DNA of 64,000 nt from positions 1 to 64,000 of the forward strand of contig JAFSCU010000013.1 in assembly GCA_017436575.1 (NCBI GenBank), given 5' to 3'. Under the pieces are notes generated by a model that did not search any database, was not told the origin of the DNA, and saw only the letters and a program-made list of their open reading frames with translations. This stretch comes from Oscillospiraceae bacterium (GTDB lineage Bacteria > Bacillota > Clostridia > Oscillospirales > Ruminococcaceae). The translations under genes were made by a program, and so were the position numbers. How positions within the stretch are numbered: the stretch's first letter is position 1; each line of letters starts with the position of its first letter. This document shows positions 16,680 to 25,492 of the stretch, piece after piece.

Positions 16680-16756
16680 TGGCGACCCGAATGGGGCTCG
16701 AACCCACGACCTCTAGCGTGACAGGCTAGCGTTCTAACCAGCTGAACTACCGGGCC
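16680..16756 (-). tRNA. tRNA-Asp (anticodon GUC)
   Basis: Cloverleaf on the minus strand: acceptor GGCCCGG/TCGGGTC with two G-U pairs, discriminator G, encoded CCA, anticodon stem CTAGC/GCTAG with loop CTGTCAC (anticodon GTC), T arm with GGTTCGAGCC. Confidence 0.96.
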
Positions 16757-16781
16757 AGAATAACAACCCGTAAAGAGTTGT

Positions 16782-16857
16782 TGGCAGGGGCAGTAAGAAT
16801 CGAACTCACGACACGCGGTTTTGGAGACCGCTGCTCTACCTGCTGAGCTATACCCCT
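16782..16857 (-). tRNA. tRNA-Trp (anticodon CCA)
   Basis: Cloverleaf on the minus strand: acceptor AGGGGTA/TGCCCCT, discriminator G, encoded CCA, anticodon stem GCGGT/ACCGC with loop CTCCAAA (anticodon CCA), T arm with AGTTCGATTCT. First gene of the cluster. Confidence 0.96.
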
Positions 16858-16988
16858 AAGTAAGTTGCTTGATTATAATAGCACATAACTGGGAAAATGT
16901 CAACAAAAATATTGCAATTATTTTTTATTAGTGATAAAATATTTTTCGTTGTTTAAAATAATTATCATTTTACATAAAGGAGTTTAAA

Positions 16989-18230
16989 ATGGAAAGTAAA
17001 AAAGGTATCCACTACGGCTGGCTGATTGTATTTTCTTGTTTTATGATTATGTCACTGTTCCTTTGTATCGTTATGAACTGCCCTGGTCTGTTCCTTATCA
17101 GCGTTACAGAAGAATTTGGCATCACAAGAAGCCAGTACACACTTAATACTACTGTTATTTCCGCTGCAATGATGGTTGTTGCCATGAATGCAGGCAGAAT
17201 TTTTTCTAAATTCAGTGTAAAAAAAGTAATGATGGTGTCTTCCATTATTCTGCCAATCGCATATTTCTTTTTCTCAAAAGCTACCAGCATCTATATGTTC
17301 TATGCAATCAGTGCGGTTGTTGGTCTGTGTATGGGTCTGTGCGGTATGGTTCCTATGAGCACACTTATCACACGTTGGTTCAACGAAAAGAAAGGTCTGG
17401 CAACTGGTCTGGCTTTTACAGGCAGTGGCTTGGGCGGTATGATTCTGCAGCCTATTATCGGTAAACTGATTGTAAACGTTGGCTGGAGAAACACTTATGC
17501 TATCCTGGCTGTGCTGATGTTTGCTTTGGTTGTACCATGCACAGTTTTCATTATCAAAGACTATCCATCAGATAAAGGTCTCCAGCCATTTGGCGGTGCA
17601 CCTAAAGCAGTGGACAACTCAGCAGCAGTTGAAGAAGATGGCGTTACACTGGCACAGGCAAGAAAGAAAGCATATTTCTGGATGTTCCTGCCACTGGTTA
17701 CACTTTCTTCCGCAGCAGCCTGTTCTATGGTACAGAACGTATCACCTTATGTTACTGACCTGGGTTTTGACCCAACTGTTGCCGCCAGTCTGTCTGCACT
17801 CAGCCTGGGTGTACTGGCAGCATGTAAAGTTCTGCTGGGTCAGATTTACGACAAAAAAGGTTCACTGTTTACAACAGTAATGTCCCTTACATGTCTTGTT
17901 GCAGCAGCAGTTTGCTATGCTTCTGCTGTGAATACAGCTTTCCTCTATGCCGGTATCTTTATTTCCGGTCTGGGCATAGCTTACACAACAGTTGGTTATC
18001 CAATCAACACACAGTCAATGTTCGGCAAAAAAGATTACAGCGCTATCTATGGCAATGTAGCCAGCTTTTCATCAATCGGTACAGCTATCGGTTCACCTAT
18101 CACATCTATGATTTACGATGCAACAGGTTCTTACCGTATGGCATGGTTTATGTGGGCAGCAGTAAATGCAGTGGCAATCTTTGTATTTATTGCACTGAAC
18201 AAAATGGCTCAGAAAGACAGAGCAAAATAA
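16989..18230 (+). CDS. OFA-family major facilitator (oxalate/formate antiporter-like)
   Basis: A 413-residue, 12-helix MFS transporter. The N-terminal HYGWLIVFSCF is typical of the OFA family (oxalate:formate exchangers and relatives), as are GxxxSTLITRWFNEKKGLATGLAFTGSGLGG and the matching segment in the second half. It probably exchanges small mono- or dicarboxylates across the membrane. It lies directly upstream of the pyruvate formate-lyase genes but is separated from them by a terminator, so a link to formate is suggestive only. A close relative is at 34675-35937. AAAGGAGT precedes the ATG. Confidence 0.85.
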   Translation: MESKKGIHYGWLIVFSCFMIMSLFLCIVMNCPGLFLISVTEEFGITRSQYTLNTTVISAAMMVVAMNAGRIFSKFSVKKVMMVSSIILPIAYFFFSKATSIYMFYAISAVVGLCMGLCGMVPMSTLITRWFNEKKGLATGLAFTGSGLGGMILQPIIGKLIVNVGWRNTYAILAVLMFALVVPCTVFIIKDYPSDKGLQPFGGAPKAVDNSAAVEEDGVTLAQARKKAYFWMFLPLVTLSSAAACSMVQNVSPYVTDLGFDPTVAASLSALSLGVLAACKVLLGQIYDKKGSLFTTVMSLTCLVAAAVCYASAVNTAFLYAGIFISGLGIAYTTVGYPINTQSMFGKKDYSAIYGNVASFSSIGTAIGSPITSMIYDATGSYRMAWFMWAAVNAVAIFVFIALNKMAQKDRAK

Positions 18231-18246
18231 TTATTACCCGACAGAA

Positions 18247-18275
18247 GCACCTGCAATTTTTGCAGGTGTTTTTTG
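18247..18275 (+). terminator. Terminator after the OFA transporter
   Basis: CACCTGCAA (18248-18256) pairs with TTGCAGGTG (18260-18268), followed by TTTTTT. Confidence 0.9.
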
Positions 18276-18337
18276 TTGGTAATAATGTACATATTTTTAG
18301 TTAAATTTTGAACAAATTATATATATAAGGGAAAAGT

Positions 18338-18389
18338 TTGTGACAAACTCACGGTTAGCTTGTGCTAATTACGATTTTTGTTGTATAAT
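18338..18389 (+). promoter_or_regulatory. Promoter region of the pyruvate formate-lyase operon
   Basis: TATAAT at 18384-18389 has TTGTGC (18360-18365) 18 bases upstream. Upstream and overlapping are two short inverted repeats: GTGA-caaac-TCAC (within 18338-18354) and TTAGC-ttgt-GCTAA (18355-18368). The first resembles half of a Rex-type redox operator, but spacing and flanks do not match well, so I only note it. Confidence 0.55.
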
Positions 18390-18460
18390 GTAACCGTAAT
18401 AAGATATTATTACATACCAACAATTTATTTAAACATTTATTTATATAAGGAGACACGCTT

Positions 18461-20569
18461 ATGCCTCAGATGCACGAAAACTGGTATGGCTTCAAACCAG
18501 CTACCTGGACAAATCAGGTTAATGTAAGAAGCTTTATCAAACACAACTACACACCTTACGATGGTGATGAAAGTTTCCTTGCTGGCCCAACAAGAAATAC
18601 ACTTGACCTGTGGCTGCAAGTAAGAGAGCTTTCAAAACAGGAAATCGAAGCCGGTGGTGTTCTGGATATGGACACAGAAGTTATTTCTACAATCACTTCA
18701 CACGGCCCGGGTTATCTGAACAAAGAAACAGAAACTATCGTAGGTTTCCAGACTGACAAGCCTTTCAAACGTGCTCTCATGCCTTATGGCGGTATCCGTA
18801 TGGCTGAAAAAGCATGTTCTGACAACGGCTACAAAGTTGATGAAAAAATCAGCGAATTCTTCACGGTTCACAGAAAAACACACAATGCCGGTGTTTTTGA
18901 TGCATATACACCAGAAATGAGAGCTTGCCGTTCAAGCCACATTATCACAGGTCTGCCAGACGCTTACGGCCGTGGCCGTATCATCGGTGACTACCGCAGA
19001 ATTGCTCTGTATGGTATCGACAGACTGATTGAAGACAAAAACGAACAGAAATCCACAACTGAAAAAGTTATGAGCGAAGACAACATCCGTCTGCGTGAAG
19101 AACTTTCAGAACAGATCCGTGCTCTGCAGGAACTGAAAAAAATGGCAGCCAGCTATGGTTTTGACATTTCCCAGCCAGCAAAAGACGTTAAGGAAGCTAT
19201 TCAGTGGACATACTTCGGCTATCTTGCAGCAGTAAAAGAACAGAACGGCGCTGCAATGTCACTGGGCCGTACATCCACATTCCTTGATATCTACGCACAG
19301 CGCGACCTGGACAACGGCGTATACACAGAAGAACAGATTCAGGAATTTGTAGACCACTTCATTATGAAGCTGCGTATGGTAAAATTTGCCCGTACACCTG
19401 AATACAATGCACTGTTCTCCGGCGACCCACAGTGGGTAACAGAATCCATCGGCGGTGTTGGCGTAGACGGCAGACATATGGTAACAAAAATGTCTTACCG
19501 CTACCTGCACACACTGGATAACCTGGGTTCATCCCCAGAACCAAACCTGACAGTTCTCTGGTCAGTACAGCTGCCTGAAAACTTCAAACGCTACTGTGCA
19601 AAAATGTCTATCGAAACATCTTCCATCCAGTATGAAAACGATGACATTATGAGAATGACACATGGTGATGACTACGCCATTGCCTGCTGCGTATCCTCAA
19701 TGAGAGTTGGCAAAGAAATGCAGTTCTTCGGCGCACGTGCAAACCTAGCAAAATGTCTGCTGTACGCTATCAACGGCGGTATTGATGAAGTTTCCAGAAA
19801 ACAGGTTGGTCCTAAATACAGACCTGTTGAAGGCGACTACCTGGATTACGACGATGTAATGGAAAAATACGATGCTATGATGAAATGGCTGGCTGAAGTT
19901 TATGTAAATGCACTGAACATCATCCACTATATGCACGACAAATACTGCTATGAAAAAGTACAGATGGCTCTTCACGACAGAGATGTTACAAGATGGTTTG
20001 CCACAGGTATTGCAGGTCTGTCAGTAGTTGCTGACTCACTGTCTGCTATCAAATATGCAAAAGTAAAAGTAATCCGTGACGAAACAGGTTTTGCAACAGA
20101 TTACGAAGTTGAAGGCGATTTCCCTAAATACGGCAACGATGATGACAGAGTTGACAACATCGCAAAAGATATCGTTCACAGATTTATGGAACACATCAGA
20201 AAAATTCCTACATACAGAAACGGTATTCCTACAACTTCTATCCTGACAATCACATCAAACGTTGTATACGGTAAAGCAACAGGTTCCACACCTGACGGCC
20301 GTAAACGTGGCGAAGCATTTGCACCAGGTGCAAACCCAATGCACCGCCGTGATACAAACGGTGCTGTTGCATCTATGGCTTCAGTTGCAAAACTGCCATT
20401 TATCGATGCACAGGACGGTATTTCCAACACATTCTCCATCATTCCAGGCGCACTGGGCAAAGAAGACAGAATTTTTATGGGTGACCTTGATATAGAACTG
20501 GATTGCTCCACAGGCGCTTGCGCAACACCTACACTTTTTGAAGGTCTTGACGCAGAAGATGCAGAATAA
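18461..20569 (+). CDS. pflB: Pyruvate formate-lyase, large catalytic chain lacking the glycyl-radical domain
   Basis: This 702-residue chain is clearly PflB, which cleaves pyruvate with CoA to acetyl-CoA and formate in anaerobic metabolism. The catalytic cysteine pair is present as [10 protein letters not shown] (Cys409-Cys410), and [66 protein letters not shown] and [24 protein letters not shown] are typical PFL blocks. It stops where normal PflB continues into the radical domain; instead there is a 32-residue tail of unrelated sequence ([20 protein letters not shown] onward, ending DAEDAE). The missing domain is encoded as a separate 80-residue gene 23 bases downstream. The start follows AAGGAGA. 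Confidence 0.93.
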   Translation: MPQMHENWYGFKPATWTNQVNVRSFIKHNYTPYDGDESFLAGPTRNTLDLWLQVRELSKQEIEAGGVLDMDTEVISTITSHGPGYLNKETETIVGFQTDKPFKRALMPYGGIRMAEKACSDNGYKVDEKISEFFTVHRKTHNAGVFDAYTPEMRACRSSHIITGLPDAYGRGRIIGDYRRIALYGIDRLIEDKNEQKSTTEKVMSEDNIRLREELSEQIRALQELKKMAASYGFDISQPAKDVKEAIQWTYFGYLAAVKEQNGAAMSLGRTSTFLDIYAQRDLDNGVYTEEQIQEFVDHFIMKLRMVKFARTPEYNALFSGDPQWVTESIGGVGVDGRHMVTKMSYRYLHTLDNLGSSPEPNLTVLWSVQLPENFKRYCAKMSIETSSIQYENDDIMRMTHGDDYAIACCVSSMRVGKEMQFFGARANLAKCLLYAINGGIDEVSRKQVGPKYRPVEGDYLDYDDVMEKYDAMMKWLAEVYVNALNIIHYMHDKYCYEKVQMALHDRDVTRWFATGIAGLSVVADSLSAIKYAKVKVIRDETGFATDYEVEGDFPKYGNDDDRVDNIAKDIVHRFMEHIRKIPTYRNGIPTTSILTITSNVVYGKATGSTPDGRKRGEAFAPGANPMHRRDTNGAVASMASVAKLPFIDAQDGISNTFSIIPGALGKEDRIFMGDLDIELDCSTGACATPTLFEGLDAEDAE

Positions 20570-20592
20570 TCACTAAACAGGAGGAAAACACA

Positions 20593-20835
20593 ATGATTGC
20601 TTCTAAATCTCAGATTGACAACCTTGTTAGCCTGCTGGACGGCTATATGGAAAAAGGTGGTCACCATCTTAACGTAAACGTATTCACAAGAGAAACCCTG
20701 CTGGATGCACAGGCTCATCCTGAAAACTACCCACAGCTTACAGTTCGCGTAAGCGGCTATGCTGTAAACTTTGTAAAACTTACAAAAGAACAGCAGGATG
20801 AAGTTATTTCCAGAACATTCCACGAACAGATGTAA
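20593..20835 (+). CDS. Stand-alone glycyl-radical subunit of pyruvate formate-lyase
   Basis: An 80-residue protein equal to the C-terminal domain of Pfl[40 protein letters not shown] and the radical site [12 protein letters not shown] with Gly55 as the expected radical residue, ending FHEQM. It has its own AGGAGG site and ATG, in a different frame from the large chain and beginning exactly at the domain boundary. In E. coli the similar small protein GrcA (YfiD) only rescues damaged full-length PflB; here no full-length PflB is present in the window and the large chain lacks any radical site, so this chain is probably an obligatory subunit. The downstream activase would install the radical on it. 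Confidence 0.92.
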   Translation: MIASKSQIDNLVSLLDGYMEKGGHHLNVNVFTRETLLDAQAHPENYPQLTVRVSGYAVNFVKLTKEQQDEVISRTFHEQM

Positions 20836-20843
20836 TTGCAGCT

Positions 20844-21602
20844 ATGAAGGGTTATATCCATTCAATAGAAAGCTTTGGAACTGTTGACGGTCCGGGACTG
20901 CGTTTTGTGGTATTCTTTCAGGGGTGCCCTATGCGCTGCCGGTACTGCCACAATCCGGACACCTGGCAGCCAAACACCGGCACACAGATGACTGTCAGTG
21001 AAATAATGGAAAAGTTTTTGAGAAACAAAAGCTTTTATTCCAATGGCGGCATTACAGTAACCGGTGGCGAGCCACTGCTGCAGATAGATTTCCTGACACA
21101 GCTTTTTATCCGGTGCAAAAAGGAAGGGGTGCACACCTGCATCGACACTTCCGGTGTAACATATAACCGGGCAAATGCTGATTATATGGCTAAACTGGAT
21201 AAGCTGATGGAATATACAGACTTGGTTATGCTGGACCTGAAACATATAGATGATGAAAAACATCACAGTCTGACAGGCCACAGCAACAGAAATATACTGG
21301 AGTTTGTAAAATATCTGGACAGCAAAAAAGTACCTGTATGGGTAAGACACGTTGTGGTGCCTACCGTAACAGATGACCCTGTTTACTGGGAAAAACTGGG
21401 CCGCTTTATGGCCACAGTTTCCAATATCAAAGCACTTGATGTTCTGCCATATCACACTATGGGTGTGAAAAAATATGAAGAACTGGGTATCGATTACCCA
21501 CTGGCAGGCATTCCGCAGCGGGAAAAGGAACAGGCATTGCAGGCCAGAGAAACCATACTGAAAGGTATGAAAGCCGCCAGGGCAGAAATGAACAATAAAT
21601 AA
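20844..21602 (+). CDS. pflA: Pyruvate formate-lyase activating enzyme (radical SAM)
   Basis: A 252-residue radical SAM enzyme that abstracts hydrogen from the PFL glycine using S-adenosylmethionine and a [4Fe-4S] cluster. The cluster motif is in FQGCPMRCRYCHNPDTW (CxxxCxxC with Tyr before the last Cys), followed by GGITVTGGEPLLQ and a DLKHIDDEKH segment typical of PflA. SFGTVDGPGLRFVVF near the N-terminus is also characteristic. It starts 8 bases after the stop of the radical subunit with only a weak ribosome site (GCAGC), so translation is probably coupled. A strong terminator ends this three-gene operon. Confidence 0.94.
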   Translation: MKGYIHSIESFGTVDGPGLRFVVFFQGCPMRCRYCHNPDTWQPNTGTQMTVSEIMEKFLRNKSFYSNGGITVTGGEPLLQIDFLTQLFIRCKKEGVHTCIDTSGVTYNRANADYMAKLDKLMEYTDLVMLDLKHIDDEKHHSLTGHSNRNILEFVKYLDSKKVPVWVRHVVVPTVTDDPVYWEKLGRFMATVSNIKALDVLPYHTMGVKKYEELGIDYPLAGIPQREKEQALQARETILKGMKAARAEMNNK

Positions 21603-21607
21603 AAATT

Positions 21608-21638
21608 ACACCGCAGTGATTTTCGCTGCGGTGTTTTT
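21608..21638 (+). terminator. Terminator after pflA
   Basis: ACACCGCAG (21608-21616) pairs with CTGCGGTGT (21626-21634), followed by TTTTAT. Confidence 0.9.
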
Positions 21639-21650
21639 ATTTGTACTATT

Positions 21651-21685
21651 ATATCTGTTGGAAAAATTGGAATTTGTCTAACTGA
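21651..21685 (+). repeat. KFEF-type ~30-bp repeat, copy C
   Basis: CTGTTGGAAAAATTGG followed by AATTTGTCTAACTG. It faces copy D at 22541-22575; the pair encloses one gene. The minus-strand gene stops only a few bases inside this copy (TGA at 21689-21691). Confidence 0.75.
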
Positions 21686-21688
21686 TTG

Positions 21689-22525
21689 TCACTTTGTTTC
21701 CCATAAGTTTTTCTGCTGCCAACAACTCTCGCACTTTTGGCGATTGCAATGGCAACCTATCCAATAGGAAGGTTTTTTGCCTAATTCTGCCAAAGGAGTG
21801 CAAATAATCTTTTCCACTTCAGGTACAACAGATTTATCTAAAAAGAAGTCAAACTCTTCCTTGTTGAGTGCCTGCCAATCCATTGGGGACATATCAGCAG
21901 GTGCTATCCTTGTATAATAACAGTCCCCATAGTCATTCGTTCCATTCTTTCCTATGTACAGATTAAAGTAGTATTCGTCCGAGAATGAGGATTTTTGAGC
22001 ATTGAACATGAGATAGTATGTATCGGTAAGCGAGCGTGTCCAAGTGTTTGCTTTCTTCTTAAAGCCAAGAGGTTTCAATTTTGCTTGAATCTGTTGAATA
22101 AAAGCTTTTCTCTTTTCCTTTGCGAAAAGCAATAACTCATCCTTTGGTGTATGTAGGTAGGTATCATACATTTCGGCTATTTTACTTTTCGCAATTATTT
22201 CGTCTGCTTCATCACAGATAATCATCTTTTCTCGAATAGTAATGTCTTCATCAGAAACACCCCACTCAACCAATGCATTTTTAGCCCCCGCCATTCTTGT
22301 AAATACGGTTGATGCATAACCGTAGGCCACCTCAATATAAAACTCGTTGCCCTTTAAATTTACAATAAAGGCGGTTAAATCTGTTGTTGGTTTATAGAAA
22401 TACCAATGGCTAGACGAAGGATTACGCTTAGTGGCTTCACTCATGCCCAATGCAGTAAGTTCTTTTCGGTATTTCTCAATTTTGGATTGAATATCACTCG
22501 GTAATGATTTTGATTCAGCTGACAT
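21689..22525 (-). CDS. Hypothetical protein with DUF4304-like C-terminal region, in a repeat-bounded segment
   Basis: A 278-residue soluble protein. Residues about 145-215 (RKAFIQQIQAKLKPLGFKKK, then NTWTRSLTDTYYLMFNAQKS) resemble DUF4304, a family of small standalone proteins of unknown function. The N-terminal half (LGMSEATKRNPSSSHWYFYK, FYIEVAYGYASTVF) may be a related repeat of the same fold. The last residues hold Cys/His-rich HCNRQKCESCWQQK, a possible metal site. I chose the ATG at 22525 because AGAGAGG lies 11 bases upstream; a GTG at 22537 touches that site. Codon use (many CAA, TTA, GTT-type codons) differs from neighbours, and inverted repeats flank it, suggesting transfer. Confidence 0.75.
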   Translation of the reverse strand: MSAESKSLPSDIQSKIEKYRKELTALGMSEATKRNPSSSHWYFYKPTTDLTAFIVNLKGNEFYIEVAYGYASTVFTRMAGAKNALVEWGVSDEDITIREKMIICDEADEIIAKSKIAEMYDTYLHTPKDELLLFAKEKRKAFIQQIQAKLKPLGFKKKANTWTRSLTDTYYLMFNAQKSSFSDEYYFNLYIGKNGTNDYGDCYYTRIAPADMSPMDWQALNKEEFDFFLDKSVVPEVEKIICTPLAELGKKPSYWIGCHCNRQKCESCWQQKNLWETK

Positions 22526-22540
22526 TTTCAAGAACACCTC

Positions 22541-22575
22541 TCTTCGTCAAATTTAAATTTTCCTAACTGATTATA
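22541..22575 (-). repeat. KFEF-type ~30-bp repeat, copy D (inverted)
   Basis: Minus strand: CAGTTAGGAAAATTTA followed by AATTTGACGAAGAG. It overlaps the ribosome site of the enclosed gene, so the repeat supplies part of the gene's 5' leader. Confidence 0.75.
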
Positions 22576-22605
22576 TGTTATCACAATCATACATCATATA
22601 CAACA

Positions 22606-22636
22606 ACAGTCACAGCAGTTTATCTGCTGTGACTGT
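22606..22636 (-). terminator. Terminator-like hairpin after the M20 amidohydrolase gene
   Basis: A perfect 13-bp stem, ACAGTCACAGCAG (22606-22618) with CTGCTGTGACTGT (22624-22636). The following minus-strand bases (TGTTG) form only a weak U-tract. Confidence 0.75.
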
Positions 22637-22671
22637 AAATCTTTTTATAAATATCAATTATTTCGTTTTTA

Positions 22672-24024
22672 TTATTCCAAACCAACGATTGGCAGTTTTT
22701 CAGTTGTAAATGTTTCTGTTTTCTGCATTGAATCCTGGAATTCGATGTAGCTTTCTTTTGTCATAATTGGTTTGTAGTCAGCAATATTTTCTTTTGCAGC
22801 AGCTGCATTGTCTTTCATCAGTCTGTAAGCTGTCAGTGCAAAGATTTTGGCTGTTACAACGTATGCAAGGTAAGGGTCAGAAACAACCAGGTCTGGGCCG
22901 TGGATAGAACCTTCCACACCGCCTGTGTTGAAGTGTACCAGTGGCATAAGGCAGGAAACATCGCCAAAGTCGTCAGAACCTGTGCCGTGACCTTCGCTGT
23001 CTTTCTGGTTTGTGTAAATGCCTTCAGCCTTGATTTCATCAAGAACAGACTGCAGAACTTCTGTGTGTGGGTTTGCCATCTGTGACATATAGCCGGCCAT
23101 TGTTTCAATAACAACGTCACAGCCTGTTGCCATAGCAGCAGCTTTGAATGAACGGTCTACTTTGTCAGATGCATTTTTGTATGCTTCTGGTGTTTTGCCG
23201 CGTGTGCAATACTGCATTACAACTTCATCAGCAATAATGTTTACAGCGCTGCCGCCATTGGAAATAAAGCCGTGGCAACGAACAGAGTCTTCATCTCTGA
23301 AAGATTCCTGCTGCAGAGCGATATTTACCAAAGCAGCTGTAGCAGCGTTCAGTGCGTCAATACCATGGTGTGGCATACCTGCAGCATGTGCAGCGCGACC
23401 TTTGAATGTAACAGTTTTGTTTACAAAGCCGTTGGATGTGGAGTTGATGATACCATAGTCAAGACCTGTTGATGAGTGGTGGCCCATGGAAATATCAATG
23501 TCGTCAAATGCGCCTATACGGATAAGTTCGCATTTGCCGCCGCCGTAACCCAGTTTGCCTTCTTTCATCATCTGGTTTTTCCATTCGATGTCAACAAATT
23601 CTTCAGCAGGTACTGCGAAGAAGCAGATGTTACCGCCCATAGCTTCTTTGATTTCAGGGTCAGTCAATGCCATTGCAGCACCTACAACACCTGTCAGCTG
23701 TGCGTGGTGACCACAGGAGTGGGAAACACCATTGTAAGCATCTGGGTGGTTAGGAATTGGCAGACCATCCATTTCGCCGATGATAGCCAGTGTTGGACCT
23801 TCCACGCTGCCTTTTTCATGCAGGTAGGATTTTACGCCTGTAAATGCCAGGCCTGTTTCACTTTCAAGACCCAGTTTAGCCATTTCTTCCACAAATTTAC
23901 CGGATGTTCTCACTTCTTTGTAACCCAGTTCAGCGTGGTTCCAGATGTCTGTACCGAATGCGATGATTTCGTCTTTTTTCGATTCGATAATGTCAACGAT
24001 TTTTTGTTCAATTCTGTCTAACAT
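22672..24024 (-). CDS. M20D-family amidohydrolase (AbgB-like)
   Basis: A 450-residue cytosolic metallohydrolase of the M20 family. Metal and catalytic motifs visible are SHSCGHHAQLTG, PAEEFVDIEW and the dimerisation-domain GRAAHAAGMPHHGIDALNA. The length and the GHHSSTGLDYG and GGSAVNIIADEV blocks fit the AbgB/p-aminobenzoyl-glutamate hydrolase branch better than the shorter N-acyl amino acid hydrolases. It probably hydrolyses an amide bond of an N-acyl or N-aroyl amino acid or dipeptide; the substrate is not readable. AGAGAGGACAC precedes the ATG. It appears to be its own transcription unit. Confidence 0.87.
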   Translation of the reverse strand: MLDRIEQKIVDIIESKKDEIIAFGTDIWNHAELGYKEVRTSGKFVEEMAKLGLESETGLAFTGVKSYLHEKGSVEGPTLAIIGEMDGLPIPNHPDAYNGVSHSCGHHAQLTGVVGAAMALTDPEIKEAMGGNICFFAVPAEEFVDIEWKNQMMKEGKLGYGGGKCELIRIGAFDDIDISMGHHSSTGLDYGIINSTSNGFVNKTVTFKGRAAHAAGMPHHGIDALNAATAALVNIALQQESFRDEDSVRCHGFISNGGSAVNIIADEVVMQYCTRGKTPEAYKNASDKVDRSFKAAAMATGCDVVIETMAGYMSQMANPHTEVLQSVLDEIKAEGIYTNQKDSEGHGTGSDDFGDVSCLMPLVHFNTGGVEGSIHGPDLVVSDPYLAYVVTAKIFALTAYRLMKDNAAAAKENIADYKPIMTKESYIEFQDSMQKTETFTTEKLPIVGLE

Positions 24025-24182
24025 ATTTGTGTCCTCTCTCTAATATTTATACAACTTTTGCTTATAAAAAAGCACTTAATGGGTATAGTATACTACTGTT
24101 TTACAGGTTTGTAAAGCATATTATTGCAATTTGTTTATTTTTTAACGTATTGTTTGACGGAAATAACAGTGATAACCTGTAA

Positions 24183-24212
24183 AAAGATACCACAGCAGTT
24201 GCTGTGGTATCT
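24183..24212 (-). terminator. Terminator of the murD-GNAT-Met-gamma-lyase operon
   Basis: AAGATACCACAGCA (24183-24196) pairs with TGCTGTGGTATCTT (24199-24212); U-run on the minus strand. Confidence 0.9.
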
Positions 24213-24229
24213 TATAGTTGCATAAATAT

Positions 24230-25492
24230 TTATTTGTTTCTTACATCCTGTACTTTCTGCGCAGAAAGCAGAACTGCAGCGCGGGAAGCATCAAATGTTG
24301 TGCCTCCCTGCATATATGCAATAAATGGTTCTCTCAGAGGTGCATCACAGGAAAGTTCGATTGAAGAGCCCATTGTAAATGCACCGGCCGCCATAATAAT
24401 CTGGCTGTCGTAACCAGGCATATCACCTGGTTCTGGGGCAGCATAGCTGTCGATAGGGCTGCCTGCCTGAATACCGCGGCATATAGCTATCACGTTTTCT
24501 GCGTTTTCAGCACAGATTGATGTGATAATGTCATTTCTGTCTTCAAAATATCTTGGTTCAGTTTCAAAACCCATTTTTTCATACAGACAGGAAGCATAGA
24601 TGCTGGTTTTCAGCGCATTGGCTGTAATCATAGGTGCAAAGTAAACACCCAGATACATTTCTCTCATAACATCCAGTGAGCAACCGATTTCTCTGCCGGT
24701 GCCTGGAGCTGTCAGTCTGTGGCCGCACATTTCTACCAGGTCGTGTCTGCCTGCTATGTAACCGCCTGTTGGTGCAATACCACCGCCCGGATTTTTGATA
24801 AGTGAACCCATAATCAGGTCTGCACCGTATGCCAGTGGTTCCTCTGTGTGTGTATATTCGCCATAGCAGTTGTCTACCATAACAATAATGTCAGGGTTTA
24901 CTGATTTTGCAGCATCAGAAATGGATTTGATTGTTTCCAGGCTCAGTGCTTTTCTTTTTGCATAGCCGCGGCTACGCTGGATATAGCATACTTTGGCATC
25001 TTTACATTTTGCCTTGATGCCTTCCAGGTCAGGTTCGCTGTTTGCCAGCAAAGGTACCTGGTCATATTTCACACCGTAATCCATCAGGTTGCCGTAATGA
25101 CTGCCGTCAATACCGATAACACCGTGCAGTGTGTCGTAAGGTGTGCCTGTGGCACATACCATCAGGTCACCTGAACGCAGTACACCAAACAATGCCACTG
25201 TAAGTGTGTGGGTACCGCTCATAAAGTTATAACGGCACAGTGCGTCTTCTGCGCCCATGATGTCTGCAAACAGTCTGTCCAGACCGTCACGGCCTCTGTC
25301 GTCATAGCCGTAACCTGTTGTACCTACCAGATGTGTGGCAGAAATGCCGTTATCAATAAAGGCTTTCAGCACTTTCATCTGGTTGTATGATGCCACTTCA
25401 TCCACCTTTTCAAAGTATGGTTTGCATATTTCCATTACCTCTTTGTCCAGTTTCAGCATATCTGGCTTAATGTCAAAAAATTTTCCAATCAT
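24230..25492 (-). CDS. Methionine gamma-lyase family PLP protein (YnbB/aluminium-resistance type)
   Basis: A 420-residue PLP-dependent enzyme of the Met_gamma_lyase family (PF06838), often annotated as aluminium resistance protein. Recognisable stretches are THLVGTTGYGYDDRGRDGLD, NFMSGTHTLTVALFGVLRSGD, the Schiff-base region GSLIKNPGGGIAPTGGYIAG with Lys, and MVDNCYGEYTHTEEP with the cofactor-binding Asp. It probably cleaves a sulfur amino acid, but true substrate in this family is poorly known. Its start overlaps the stop of the GNAT gene by 4 bases (ATGA), indicating a tight operon with murD. Confidence 0.87.
   Translation of the reverse strand: MIGKFFDIKPDMLKLDKEVMEICKPYFEKVDEVASYNQMKVLKAFIDNGISATHLVGTTGYGYDDRGRDGLDRLFADIMGAEDALCRYNFMSGTHTLTVALFGVLRSGDLMVCATGTPYDTLHGVIGIDGSHYGNLMDYGVKYDQVPLLANSEPDLEGIKAKCKDAKVCYIQRSRGYAKRKALSLETIKSISDAAKSVNPDIIVMVDNCYGEYTHTEEPLAYGADLIMGSLIKNPGGGIAPTGGYIAGRHDLVEMCGHRLTAPGTGREIGCSLDVMREMYLGVYFAPMITANALKTSIYASCLYEKMGFETEPRYFEDRNDIITSICAENAENVIAICRGIQAGSPIDSYAAPEPGDMPGYDSQIIMAAGAFTMGSSIELSCDAPLREPFIAYMQGGTTFDASRAAVLLSAQKVQDVRNK

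Noticed and set aside
16763..16783. Terminator between tRNA-Trp and tRNA-Asp
   Set aside because: AACAAC...GTTGTT is a weak hairpin without a U-tract on the minus strand.
18338..18354. Rex (redox) operator upstream of pflB
   Set aside because: TTGTGA-caaac-TCAC has a 5-base spacer and poor outer positions compared with the usual 18-bp Rex palindrome; not strong enough to call.
18461..20835. Explaining the split PFL as a sequencing frameshift
   Set aside because: The second part has its own AGGAGG and ATG, begins at the domain border, and the first part ends in a tail of unrelated sequence, so more than one base change would be needed.
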